Shown: positions 1 to 12,075 of the stretch, piece by piece
Position numbering within the stretch: position 1 is the first letter of the stretch
Layout: each line of letters opens with the position of its first letter
Assembly: GCF_001577835.2 (NCBI RefSeq)
Contig: NC_029521.1
Coordinates: 24,415,527-24,479,526 of the forward strand
Direction of reading: 5' to 3'
DNA: 64,000 nt
Origin: Coturnix japonica
Taxonomy: Eukaryota; Chordata; Aves; Galliformes; Phasianidae
Position numbers and translations under genes: made by a program
The notes under the pieces: generated by a model
Told to the model about the DNA's origin: nothing
Databases searched by the model: none
Seen by the model: only the letters and a program-made list of their open reading frames with translations

Positions 1-531
1 GGTGACAGTTTGGAGAGAAGGTTGTACAGGAGCAAGGCATATCCACACACATTCATCAGAAAGCAACAGACATGAATAACCACTGATTATTGAGACTAGA
101 GTAAAAAACATAGAATTAAATACTGAACTTTGATTTGTCTAATTCATGCATTCTGTTCCCCGGTAACTTCCTCAGAAAGTAAAAATAATGAGGGGACATC
201 TAAGTGTTTAGCAGTAGAATAAAGAGCACTGATGTGTTATGATATCTTCTGTCCCACAGCATGAAGTGCATGTAAGCTCTGTAGGTTGTTGCCTGGACTT
301 GAAGGCTGACAACCCTATAATAAGAAGAATCAGTCTCTTCTCCAGTGCCAAAAGGTCTGGGGATTCCAGAAGCAATGCTGAGACAATGCGTTCTGTAAAA
401 GCGTGTTTTATAAGACAAACCAATTTTTCTTTCTATAGAAACCTTTTAACAAGGTATTAAAAAAAGATACAACTGCCCATCATCCTAATGGAGCATGTAA
501 AGGAATTAAAATCACTACAGGGAAAACAAAG

Positions 532-616
532 AGGGACCTTTTCATATCCTCATAGGATGTGAATAGGATGAAAAGGTCCCTCTTTTCATATCCTATGAGG
601 ATATGAAAAGGTCCCT
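532..616. repeat. Perfect 26-bp inverted repeat with 33-bp spacer
   Basis: Positions 532-557 and 591-616 are exact reverse complements over 26 bases. The spacer 558-590 carries a further partial copy of the arm: the 12-mer gaaaaggtccct occurs in the spacer and again in the right arm. The unit could fold into a long hairpin or cruciform. Nothing marks it as a transposon (no flanking duplication or coding part seen), so a replication template-switch event is the simplest guess. Confidence 0.85.
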
Positions 617-2428
617 TTATCTCAAAATTCGTTTTATTCCTGTAATCCTCTGTTTGCCTATTTAAATGACGTTTGTTTTATGAAGAGCCTTGTTTCTTCC
701 CTGGGTGTTTCTAGGTGTCACTGAATTGCTTGCTTTTAAGGCAGACACACTCATATTTCCAGAAAAAAAAAACCAAAAAAAAACCCAAAAAACATAACAC
801 CTGTTGTCTGTAAGTTTCTATCAGACTCTTTTTTAATTGCTTTTAATTTTCAGGTTCAGTAAATGGATTGGTGTAATAGTTTCTACCCTAGAGATTGCTT
901 TTTTTTCATGTTTTTCTTTAATCCACTCCTCTCTCCTGAGACTTTAATCTGTGTCATGCTGCTGCCGTTCCAAGGGGAGTCCATATATTACAGCAGACAG
1001 GCATTTAAAAAGATTTATGTTTACTGCCTTTAACACCTTGCGCAATGACTGAGGTTACCGGACTTCATAGTTGACATTAATTATGGAATGGAATGGAAGC
1101 TGAAGACCTCCATGGAAATACTGTGCTTTGCTTGAAAATAATCAGAAGAGATGATGAGAGACTGGAAGCTTTCCTGGTAAAGGATTCATAGTACACTGCT
1201 GTGTGTCATAACTCTCCATGGTAGCAAAGATAGCACAGAGTGATGCTAGAAGAAAGGAAGCCAAAGCAGAAGAAATTGGGACTGCTCAGAGACACTATTT
1301 TCAATAAAATTGTAAAGTTTTCATTTTCTTGAAAACAATCTTTAAGTATACTTAGTAGTTAACAGGGGTGTTTTTATCCTTAAATTCTGATACCTTTGCA
1401 TATTGAAATCATTATTTACCCAAAGCATAACAGAAAAAAGTTTGTTGTGGTAACTATCAGTTCTTTAGACGGTCAAGATCTGAGCTCCTATTGGTGCAAA
1501 TGAATGTGTCTCCATTAACACTGACAGGATTTTAGTCAGTCACAACGATGAGAAATTTGGCTTTTGCTATTTAAAAGCTCAGCAACACAGAGATAAATGC
1601 TATGGGAAACTTTCATTTCATATTTGAATTGTGAGAAGCTGATAATGATGTTTTTTCCCCAGGGCTGACACTGACTGAGCATAGACTTGATAAGGTCATG
1701 TTCCTGTCAGGCATGCCACTGTCAGGCCTATGCCCCAGATTTAGGAGCACTGTAAGAATAAGCAGGAAAATGTGCAAGTTATTTGAGGGTGCCAGAGTGG
1801 AGTTTTGATTTTTCTGAACTCTCAGCTGAAAGGTGAGAACATGAAATATGTGAGAGCGCTGATTGAAGAATGTTTCTGTCTAAGGAAAGAGACCAGAGTG
1901 ACCACTAGTGGAGTGAGGAATTAAAGCATGGCTGTGGTTAAAAACTAAAAGAAGAGGGAACAGTTGTAAAATATAAGTTTCTATTTAGACTGGACAAGTT
2001 TGAATCCAAAAAAACAGGGAAATTAGACACTGGATATCAGAGAAGCAGAAAGAAATAAAACTAAGAGCAGATAGTTGACAACAGTTTATAAAAGCACATA
2101 ATTAACTCATGGAAATGCTCTCAGAAATCACTGTGATTAGAAAGCTTAGAGAACAACGGTGGTAAACATTTATGTTAATGTGTCCAGTTCAAAGCTTAGA
2201 AAATCACAATTTGTCTAGAAAGCTTTATGCTTTCAGTCATAAGACAGCCTGTCACTGACAAGGAATTTCCCTTTAGGACTGATTAGTACATTTTTATTAC
2301 ATTATTAGTCATTATTACAAGGTATGATTTAATTTGTTTAAACTGAAGATTGGAACCTCAAACTGTCAGCTTAAGCCACTCAGGCAATTCCCAAATTGCC
2401 CTATTTTGGCACAGCAAATAAAATCCTA

Positions 2429-2461
2429 AAAAAAAAATAAATAAATAAATAAAAAAAAAAA
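2429..2461. repeat. A-rich / AAAT simple repeat
   Basis: A short run of A with AAAT units inside non-coding DNA upstream of CASP7. Ordinary microsatellite; no gene or LINE tail was recognised next to it. Confidence 0.8.
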
Positions 2462-5111
2462 TTCTCCCTGAATTGCAGTGTGGGATAAGTGTACAGCACA
2501 ACCTTTGCTTTCTTATTCATTCAATTTGGACAGATACCAAAAGATTTCTGGAACTGTTTTGTTGTCTGCCAGTAAAGGAACGACAGGCGTAACCCCACAA
2601 GATACGCTGTGGTTGCTTATTATCTGATTATCCTGTTAAGCTTGGAAGCAATCACTAGAACAAAACCATAGTATCCTTTGTGAAGGAATGGGGAAATTAA
2701 AGGATGGATTCATGTGGACTGTTTCACTGGCAAGGCTTGTCTGTGACCTTTGATGTTGAACTGCATAGAGCTTCTGGCATGCTTTTGGGAATACCAGCAG
2801 TAGCTATATCTCTTAAAGTCCTGAGAATTTCTGCATGAATGAGTGCAAACTATTGAACTCGGAAGTTAAGTGGTTTCAGAGAAGTTGTGTGGCTGCTTTA
2901 CTGTGCCACTTAACCCCAGCTGCTATTTTCAGCAAAGATCTTTGTTGGGTAATGTGACTGCGTGACTTGTCTCGAATTAGATCATTTCCAGCAGTGTAAA
3001 TATGATATTGCACCATGTAGGTAGATCTATCCCAGGTGTTCAGGACTGTTCATGGATTGAACATCAATAGAAATTTGTGTCTATTGTCCCTTGTGTCATT
3101 TGTCCCTTGAAAACATCTGAGTATGTGTAACATCCACGGATAGTCATACAGCATATTCAGGAAGTCAGTGAAGGTGGATACATTTGTAGAAACTTGAATA
3201 GGGCATGGACTGAGGAAATTAGTCTCTTCACTGACCTGAGTGCTCACTTCTTGTTTTGAATTTTCTTTTTCCCTTTTCTTTTTTCCCAAGAGTTGTCTTT
3301 GTGATGTTGGACTAGGGGGAATTTTAGGCCAAAATAAGAATCTGTGATCTCTTTGAAACCCATCATGCATCCATAACATCATGCAGCTGCGGATAACTCT
3401 TTAAAATGGTTAAAATCTTTTCTTGAGGCAAAGCATATTTAATTATTGCTCTCAGAGCCCTCAAGAAGCAGTATGCAGGGAGAATACCAATATTTGTGAT
3501 TTGCCAGAATAAAACCATGTACTTTTGGAGTATCAAATATAGTCCTCAAGTAGGTATAATTCAAAATCTTCTTTCACAGTTTCTAAAAGTCTAAGAGAGG
3601 AGATGACATTAGGATGATGGGAAAAAAGAGTATGGAGAAAGCCTGCCAGATGCAGCTATTTAATTTGGTCACTTAGAGCATGAGGACACTCAAAGATAAG
3701 AAGAAACTGTTTTAAAATTGAATTGCCATGGCATTTGAACATGATGAATCATCTAGAGATGCTTTATTATGGTTTCCAGTTAGTCTTGCCCTTTAGTAAT
3801 GAAAAATAGGACACTTGGAGACTCCAACAATTGCTAGAGAACAACAATTGTTAAGTCAGGAAGATAAGAAAGTACATTTCCTAAACAACATTTAATCAAT
3901 CCACAGCAATCTCATCTGTGAGGACTATTAGTGAAGCAAAAAGCTTGGTAATTTTCTAGAAAGATGTCAAAGTGGGAACAGTGAAAGTACTTCATTGACA
4001 TTAATGGTACAAATCTAATTTTGTTAAAATGTTGCAGTACTGCTAGTTGTGCTGAGAAAATAGGTTATGTTTTCCTCTTATACTTCAGCAATGAGTACTA
4101 CTGGAAGCAAGATGCTGATACCTTCTGCTCTTTCCCAAGTATTGTTTCTAAGCAGGCCTGCTCCAAGGCTTGCTTGTATTTCTGAAGTTTCATCAGAGCC
4201 TTTGAAGGCTTTCACTGGCTTCAGTTCTGCTTGTAGAGATCATCTCAATGTCAAAAATCACTTGGCTGGACAAAAAAGTCCACCTCTAAAAGCAAGCACT
4301 GCTGAGTTCCTCATGCTTGTACCTCAGATGTGCATGCTGGTTATCACAGATTCATTCTATAGTATTTAATTTAGAATAAATTTCTGGGTAAAGTCCATGC
4401 TGTATCTCACCATCTTTTTCTAATTCAATCTAAGACTCCATCACAAAGCAGAAAAATCACTGCACAGTTATACTAATGGAGAATGTCTATAGGATTTTCT
4501 TGTTTGTTTATAATGAGGTTGAGATAGTGATGACGTCACACTGAATGGCACTTAGTTTTTAGCATAGCTTCAAACTATCGATTGACAAACCACGCTAACA
4601 AATGAGCTGTCAATATCTATAACCTTTATCAGTACAAAATACCTACTGCTCTTTATCACTTTCAGAGAATTTAGGGATGATTCAATAAACAGATCCCATT
4701 ATGCCACATAGTAAATTGTATCTGCTTGTAATGCTTGCAGTAGTCATTAAGGAAGATCTGTCTGGGCTTACATGAATCACTTACAGTAAAATTAAAATAG
4801 TACTTACATTTAGAACCATAGTTTGCAAAAGACTGCTGCCAGCCTGATATTTGGTCATGGTCTGTACGCATTGCAGTTGATTGCAGCTCACTCAAGAGTG
4901 ATTTTACCATCATCAGTATCCAAATACTGCACGGAAATCATGAGACTTAAGCCATGAGTTAATATCTCTACATCTCTGTATGAAATACAAAGAAAAAAAA
5001 ATATAAGAGAAATAAAAACATCAGGTAGTGCTGCCCCAATGGTATGAGTTAGAATAAATAAGCACATTCACATGACAGGTCATTAACAGTGTTTTCATTT
5101 GATTCACACAG

Positions 5112-8100
5112 GAAAAAGAAGAATGGAGAAGAAGAACAACCAAAGTCCACCCTCAGTAACCAGTACCGAATTGTTACACCCACATTCCAGTATAATATGA
5201 ACTACAAGAAGGTTGGCAAATGTATAATTATAAACAACAAAAATTTTGAAGACAAAACAGGTAACGTTCTTTGTCTTACTTGAGAAGGGAGGTTGGACCA
5301 CACGACCTCCAGAGGTCCTTTCCAACCTAAACCATTCTTCGATTCTGTGATTCAGTGACACTTATTGCAGATACTTTCATTAATCAATAAACCTGTTATT
5401 TTTAGGACATGGAATTTTAATGACTATATTCACTTTATTTGATAAGCAGTTGTTCATACTGTTTGTTCCTGTTCTTTAATCCTTATATTAGAGTAGCTCT
5501 TTACAGCTCCTTTGCAGTAGGTGGTTAAAAAAAGTACATCAGCTTGTTCTGCCAACTTTTAACTCAACTTCTGTCCTAGAATTTAAGTCTGCATTGTTAA
5601 AACCTGAACTTTGGTATCTGCAGCCCATGTTATGAATTCTCTGTCTCTGAGCTGCACCTAAAAGCTATAGTTGCACTACAATAACAATTGCTGTGCTCTG
5701 TTCACAATCCAATGTCAGATGCACGTTCCAGATTGTGTACAGTGTTTTGAAGCAGACAGATATCTGTGATATAGCCAACTTTGTAGACTTTTTTTACCCT
5801 CTACAAGCTGGGCTTACAAATTAAATGAAGTGCTTATTCCAAAGAATTTACGTCAATTTTCTTTATTAGGGTATCATGGGGAATTGTTTTGAATAATTAT
5901 TCCTTGAAGAGCTTTGTGCATATGTTACTCTGCATAACCAAAAGGAGATAGAATTTTCCACAGAGGTCCCATGTTGGATATAAACCAGCATTTTCCAGCA
6001 TAAAATACATGTTCACATTGGACCTTGCATTACTTTGCATTAAAACAAAACACAGTTTGTTCAGAATGCCAAGGATATTGTCAGAGGATTGTTTTAAACT
6101 CATGTCTCATTGTAAATAAGTTAAGAACCTAAAAGTTGCCTTTGGACATATAAATTATTTTAAGTCATGTAACATGCAATCAACTGTACTATTTCTTTTC
6201 TGGTAGGAATGGGTATACGCAATGGTACTGATAAAGATGCTGGAGATCTCTCTAAGAGTTTCAGAAGCTTAGGTTTTGATGTTCACACATACAATGACCG
6301 AAGCTGTGAGGATATGAAAACATTACTGAAACAAGGTAAAAATTTAGAATAGAATAATCTATTGTGTAAAGGACCTCTGGAGGTCACCTAAGCAATGCTC
6401 TGCACAGAGCAGGTCAGATTAGAACAGAGTGCTTAGGCCCCATGAAATGGAATTTTCTCTAGAGAAAGATTCAATTTCTGAACAGATTATCCTTAATTCC
6501 CACAACTCTTCCTCCTCCTGTGTAAATTCAGAAATGTATAGTTTTCTTGTCACAGTAGATGACAAATCTACTAAAATAACTGCATGTAGTTAAGAGTTCA
6601 GCTTATTGAATCAAGCAGGTCGAACTCTATGTTCATTTATTCAAGGTATTCATCACATTCTTAATAAGTGGATTTATCTACTCCATTTTATAACTTCCAG
6701 TAGAGGCCCAGTGTTTATTTAGTCTCAGAAAGATGTGTTTGATAAATATTATGTTCCATTTAAAATGTTGCCTCCTTTTGGCTAAAAATTATTTGATTTG
6801 TAGCTGCTGAAGAGAATCACAGTGATGCTGCTTGTTTTGCCTGTATCCTTCTAAGCCATGGGGAAGAAGGCCTCATTTATGGCACCGATGGACCTATGGC
6901 TATCAAACACCTGACTGTACTCTTCAGAGGAGACAAATGTAAAAGCCTTATAGGCAAACCCAAATTGTTTTTCATTCAGGTAAATATTATATCCTTCTTC
7001 TGCAGTGGGGAAAATGTTATGGCACTTATGTGGTTGTCTGTAGCTTCAAAAGTGGATAAAGGCTCTGTCTCCAAATTACTGCATTCTGCTAAATTCTTTA
7101 GTCTCCCTGAGTAGCCTTGCTTTCTACTTTATTGCCTCTCGTTCATACAAAGTATTGCTAAAAATTGCATCCATTAAAAAATTTTATAAAAAAACTTTAT
7201 AAAACACTTCATTTCTCCTTACTGGTCAAGTTGTCTTCATCTTCACTGCTGTTTCAGGCGTGCCGAGGCTCTGAGTTTGATGAAGGTATACAAACTGACT
7301 CTGGACCTGCAAATGACACTCTGGAAACAGATGCCAATCCTAGATACAAAATCCCAGTAGAAGCAGATTTTCTGTTTGCATATTCCACAGTGCCAGGTAA
7401 TAAATAAATAAATAAATAAATAAATAAATGAATAAATGAATAAATAAATAAATAAATGGGGGAGTAGTAGAGGCAAGAAGCTTAATAATTTATCCTATCT
7501 TCAGTTGCCAATCAACATTTTTCATCTATAATAGTTACTCCGATAAAACATGTTATCTTTATAGAACTGGCTGTTTCTCTTATGCATCACAGCTGCAGTA
7601 GTACAACCACTAGTGTCCTAGACTGACCCTCACTGATGGACAAAATGCTAAGGCATGGTGTATGCTTGGCCATTTTGTTCCATCCACTACTTTTACAAGA
7701 GCTGAAATGGGAGGAAGCCCAAATCTGGCAGATGACAAAGCACAGGCATTACAGATGGCAGAGGAAGGTGATACCAGCCTTTGATAGGCTAGTTTAGTTA
7801 CTATGTGGAACTTAAATACAAGAAAAGGATGGGCTATACCATGAACTTTTGCAAAAATAAGCTCTATGAAAAAAATAGAGAATGCTACCTCAGTATGCTG
7901 AAGGTTGGAGAGGTCATACATGTTATTTTCCTTGTCAGTGAAGCAAGATTTGTGACAGGAGTAACAAGAATTGAAGTTTTTGTGTGCAGTTACTGCTTGT
8001 CCAGAATCTTTCACACAAACTCCTACACTTCTCTCTAATGTTCCATTGTTCAGCACAAAGTCATAAGAAGGAAGAGGGAAAAAAAAACGTTTTTTTTTTT

Positions 8101-8343
8101 TAAATCTCTTCCCTGTAAGGTTATTATTCCTGGAGGAATCCTGGAAGAGGCTCTTGGTTTGTGCAGTCTTTGTGCTCTGTGCTCAATGAACATGGAAAAC
8201 AACTTGAGATCATGCAGATCCTCACACGGGTCAACTATGTGGTTGCCACGAATTTTGAATCACAGTCTGATGATCCACGCTTCAGTGAGAAGAAGCAGAT
8301 TCCTTGCGTAGTCTCTATGCTCACTAAGGAACTTTACTTCTGA
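5112..8343 (+). CDS. CASP7: Caspase-7 (last five coding exons; 5' end off window)
   Basis: Executioner caspase: a cytosolic cysteine protease that cleaves after Asp in apoptosis once activated by caspase-8/9. Five exons join in phase: 5112-5260, 6207-6335, 6804-6979, 7258-7396, 8120-8343 (stop TGA at 8341). They encode about 271 residues, against about 303 in the whole human protein, so only the short N-terminal prodomain is missing. Seen: the lysine run at the start of the first exon; RNGTDKDA; the catalytic His in LSHGEE (codon 6857-6859); the catalytic Cys in QACRG split across two exons (Cys codon 7261-7263); the linker with IQTD (7288-7299) and LETD (7321-7332); the small-subunit loop [12 protein letters not shown]; and the C-terminal SMLTKELYF. 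The linker has three residues more than human between the two Asp sites. Caspase-3 was considered, but the lysine run, the linker and the PLEKHS1 neighbour fit caspase-7. CR1 fragments sit just after two donors. Confidence 0.96.
5279..5358 (+). mobile_element. CR1 LINE 3' tail fragment
   Basis: About 80 bp matching the end of CR1: ggttggaccacacgacct, then ccagaggtcctttccaac, ending in the 8-bp tail units attctgtg. It lies about 20 bp after the splice donor of the first visible CASP7 exon. It is heavily 5'-truncated, as is usual for CR1. Confidence 0.85.
6340..6445 (-). mobile_element. Old CR1 LINE fragment
   Basis: The sequence reads like the reverse complement of a diverged CR1 end: tagaata units, then ggacctctggaggtcacct, then a degraded form of the stretch containing gcagagcaggtcagatt. 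It starts a few bases after the donor of the second visible CASP7 exon. Diverged enough that the boundaries are approximate. Confidence 0.6.
7398..7457. repeat. (AAAT)n microsatellite touching a splice donor
   Basis: About 60 bp of AAAT units with two GAATAAAT variants. It begins directly at the intron side of the CASP7 exon that ends at 7396, so the donor itself reads gtaataaataaa. Length variation here would change spacing in the first bases of the intron. Confidence 0.9.
8079..8101. repeat. A9-CG-T12 palindromic tract before a CASP7 acceptor
   Basis: Nine A, then CG, then twelve T; the central 20 bp are a perfect palindrome. The T run doubles as the distal polypyrimidine tract for the last CASP7 exon, whose acceptor AG is at 8118-8119. 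Confidence 0.85.
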
Positions 8344-9745
8344 AAGCATATTTTAATACAGCCAGTAATGTGAGATCAGGATAAATTTTGGGGTGAACAT
8401 TTGATTATAAATTGCAGTAACACAATTTGTAATAACAGAAATGTTGATACTAGATATACATGTTGTATAAGCTGGGGTAACTGACAAATGGACAATATGC
8501 AATATTTTTAAGACCATCTAAATGCTGTGGATCAATCCTAGAGCTGATTTCTCATTTGTATTAGAATCATAGAACTCCATGATTCTATTACAAATAATTT
8601 TGATTTCTCTTAGTGTAGCTGTCTTGATTTATGGGTGTTGAAGATGTTCTGAGAGTCAGTTACCTGACCCAAAAGGTTTATTCCAAAAAAACAGGATGTA
8701 AAATCTGTAAAGAAAAAACCATATCAAGGAAACTCCATCTTTTCTTTCACTACAATCTCATGGTATTGTAACTTCCTTGGAAATTTCTAAAGTCCATCAT
8801 ACAACCAATATGTCCAGAGATGAAACTGACATTGTAGCTATTTAAAAGGGTACTTCTTAGTATAATAAATCTATTTCCATTTTAGAACACTCTTAATGAA
8901 GAAAAATGGATGCACTGTGTTTAATCTGGAAGTCAATTTAGTTATCATTCTAGCATAAGGTTAATTTTATTAGCAGGTGATTCAGCTGAATGGTATGGAA
9001 ATGTATCAAATAGAAAGATTTTCATTTTGGTTTTTCTAAAAGTGGGCAAACTAATTAGATAATACCTTATTAAAATAACATTATGAAGATTTTTGCCTTG
9101 TAAATGACAGCTGAGAACTGCCCAACACAGTAGTAGTGCAGTTTCTCTGCTTGCAGAAATACGAATGCTTGCATGTTGATTCATAAGTTTTGAGCCCACA
9201 AAAAGTTAATGTCTAACTTTTGTTATTAAACATTAAAATTTAACACCGAAACAACAGAATTATGTATTTCAGTAAGAAATACACGTTTAGATTTTACTTC
9301 TATCCGTGAGGAATTTCACCAAGACCAGAAATACTTCCTTGAATCAGAAACCAGAAGTGCCTTTTTAGTTAAAATATTGTCTTGATTTTGTATTTTGGAG
9401 TTATGTCAGTGATGCTTATATTTCTACTTTTTATATTCTTTTTAAATATGATAGCTAGCTCAAAAAAGTAATTTTTATGATTTGATTAGACTGGTAAATG
9501 ATTGGTAAATAACTGGTAAATGGGGTTATTCACCCCTTTCCTAGTTAATGTACACTTTATTTTTTTAAATCTAAGAAAACGGGTGTGTGCTGAGTTGTCT
9601 CTTTATTGATTATATTTTCTTACAGGAAATGTAGCATAGTAAGGCATATCTTTTTCATAAGTCAAATTTTTTTGAATTAAATAAATTATTGTTTTGTGGA
9701 AGTCTTGAACATAATATCAATAAAGACCTGTTTTTTTAAATTTCC
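8344..9745 (+). other. CASP7: CASP7 3' UTR
   Basis: AT-rich sequence after the caspase-7 stop codon, up to the best polyadenylation signal (AATAAA at 9719-9724) with a T/GT-rich stretch after it. It holds a 9-bp perfect hairpin at 8562-8587 made of CR1-tail-like words. An earlier AATAAA-like word near 8863 could give a shorter form. The extent is inferred, not shown by transcript data. Confidence 0.6.
9719..9724 (+). promoter_or_regulatory. CASP7 polyadenylation signal
   Basis: Canonical AATAAA about 1.38 kb after the CASP7 stop, followed within 50 bp by T-rich and tgcctgtttgtc sequence typical of the downstream cleavage-factor element. Confidence 0.6.
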
Positions 9746-11940
9746 TATGAACATCTGCCTGTTTGTCATTTGATCTGAAGTGAAAACCAACCAAAATGCA
9801 TCCCAAAACTTTTCTCAGCCTCAAATGCAGTTGGTCTTTTGCATCCTTATCCTGATGAGATTTCCTTTGTCATTTGGGAAGCTGGCATTTGATCACATGG
9901 GTTAAGTGGGCCAGATCTTTTCATAGAGTAATCCAGAATTATTGAAAAGATTTAAATGGAAATCTCCTGACTTGCCAGCCCTTAATCTTGTCCAGTGCAA
10001 AACATGTTTGTAAACATTACACTGTACAGTGCTCTAGCAGTTCATATGAAAATATTCTTATTAATTCCTGCAAATAGCTCTATCTTAAACTATTTTCTAG
10101 CACTGGAGAATTACCAGAAATGTTTTACCATGAGAAATTTATCAATTCAACATTTCCAGTATTGAGCTCTTACATTTTACTGCAGTTCATTTGTAGATTT
10201 TTACTAAACTAATTCTGCTAAGAAAGTTACACTGGCATCGAAATCACCCTTTCATTCAGGCATGTTGTGGTTCTGAAGCCACAAAACCTTGGGAACAAAA
10301 AGGGAGCAAATAAGAGTTCCAAAACAGAGCACTTGAGGTTTATGAAATAATACCAAGAAATATAACAGTATAACAGTTAAGGAGCAGGCTTCTTCTCCAT
10401 GCGGTTCTTTATTCATAAAGGTTGTTTGAGAACAATCTTGAATTATTAAAAAAAACTATTACCAATCTATCTTTACTTAGAAGTACTGCAAAAATGTAGA
10501 CATGGCCAACTTCTGTCAAGTGTAGCAAAAGGCCTTCAGCATCATTCAGAATTGCTTGCAATTAAGATGGATCATTAAATACCTTTGTCCCATTGCCAGG
10601 GTTCATGTGCATCTCACCACGCTGTAGCTGCCTCACAAATAGTCCCTGGTTCAGCTTTGGCTGGTGAGGTTCCCTGTGAGCAGTGACAAGGAATAAGAAG
10701 TGGTTAGCATTGGTTAGTTTACTCTAGCAGTAGGAAAAGCTTCTTTCCCCAATTTGATGTGATGTCTTAAAAAAGGGTGGACAGAGCAGGTCTTTACCAG
10801 ATCTTGTTGTACATTTACTCTTATGGACACTAAATATGGACAGCTTGGGAATTTCCAACTAACAAGTGAAGCAGTAGCTGTATCCATAAGAAGAAAGGCA
10901 AAACAGTAATGTTATCTGAAGCTCTCTAATGCAGCATGCAAATCGGTACTATCAGCTTTTAAGAGATCTCTCCTGGTAGACCAAAGGTTTCCTGGAAAAA
11001 AAGAAATGCTAACATAGAACAAAGGAGCACAGCAATTCTATATCTGATTTACAGAAAAGGGAAGAAATAAAGGCTGAATCTTAAGCAACTCCCAGGCTTG
11101 TCCAGTACGTGAAGTATACAAAGACCAGGCATAAAATACATGAAGACACTGCCAGAGAGGAAAGCAACTTGGAAAGATATCTTTGAGAGAAAAACATTAT
11201 TCCCTTGTGTAGGGGCCCACGTCTCTGCTAGATGGAGCATTACTTTAGATCATGTCCAAGAAGCATTAATATTATTTAGCCTGCAGGAACACCTTCAGAA
11301 TAAGGAAGCCTGACCCTGTGACTTGAGCAATGCCAGATGACTGAATTGTGACTTATAAGCTTCAGGGCATTTCAGTTTATTTCCCATTCAAATTTAAAAA
11401 TCTTTTTCGTCTAAAAGCATTTCTGTTATAGCAGGAATAGCTGAACAGCTAAAAATCATTCTCATTAATGACATGCTGGATGTCTCTGGAGAGAATGCAC
11501 AAAGTCTCCTATAACCAGGACAGACATTGACCCTGCAATAAAAGTATGGTTAGGGCATAGGTAGGATAAGAAAGCTTGTTCCACTTTGTGTTTTCTTATT
11601 TAGTAATCAAAACTTGGTAACATTTTATGGCACTGTGTGATCATTTTATTGTTCTTAATGTTACTCTCTCTCCCAATCACGAGTGGATATGATCTCCCAG
11701 GCACAGCTCTGTGGGAAAGAAAGGGCCTATTTAGAAACCAGTTTAAAAGAATAAAAAGTATCTCCAGGCTTTTTTTTTCCTCTTGGGAGACATTCACGAC
11801 TACCACAAAAGGGCATTTTTAAATTGTTTGTAAGTGAATATTAATCTGGGTTTCCCCTTTCAGAACAGTCTTTAATTTGCTTCTCCGGGCAGAAACTGGA
11901 ATTTCCTTGTGGGTCATATTTCAGGGTGTTTGTGTTTATA
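9746..11940. other. Intergenic DNA between CASP7 and PLEKHS1
   Basis: About 2.2 kb without a recognised gene, repeat family or long open frame. AT-rich and unremarkable on both strands. Confidence 0.6.
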
Positions 11941-11947
11941 CACCAGC

Positions 11948-12075
11948 TATAAGTCAGCAGTCACAGTGCAGGGTGAGGACACATCGTCTTTAGCCGCAGA
12001 AAACAATACAGGAAATCTGGAAATGTTTAACGGTGCGTTCCTCTAAGACCTTCTTCGCTATAAAGACATTTGCCT
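11948..12075 (+). promoter_or_regulatory. Candidate PLEKHS1 promoter and 5' UTR exon
   Basis: A TATAAG word at 11948-11953 is followed about 120 bp later by a near-consensus splice donor, tgcct|gtaagtatt, with the intron starting at 12076. This would suit a TATA-driven, non-coding first exon spliced to the start exon at 13347. The piece contains ATGs but no frame that reads into PLEKHS1. The assignment rests only on motif spacing; a chance donor is quite possible. Confidence 0.3.

Larger units (their letters stand above)
1..5111. other. Upstream region or early intron of CASP7
   Basis: About 5.1 kb of AT-rich DNA before the first recognised caspase-7 exon. I read both strands for an exon matching the caspase-7 N-terminal prodomain (human form ends near SLFSK) and did not find one, so that exon and the promoter probably lie to the left of the window. 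Open frames here are short and resemble nothing I know. Visible structure is limited to a strong inverted repeat at 532-616, an A-rich patch near 769-791, and an A/AAAT simple repeat near 2429-2461. The intron assignment is inference. Confidence 0.5.

Noticed and set aside
4067-4369. 100-codon frame as a possible CASP7 N-terminal exon
   Set aside because: It lacks the acidic prodomain and the FVPSLFSK-type end expected, and no donor gives the needed two-base phase.
7610-8056. 148-codon minus-strand frame within the last CASP7 intron
   Set aside because: No recognisable domain; lies in intron and overlaps other chance frames.
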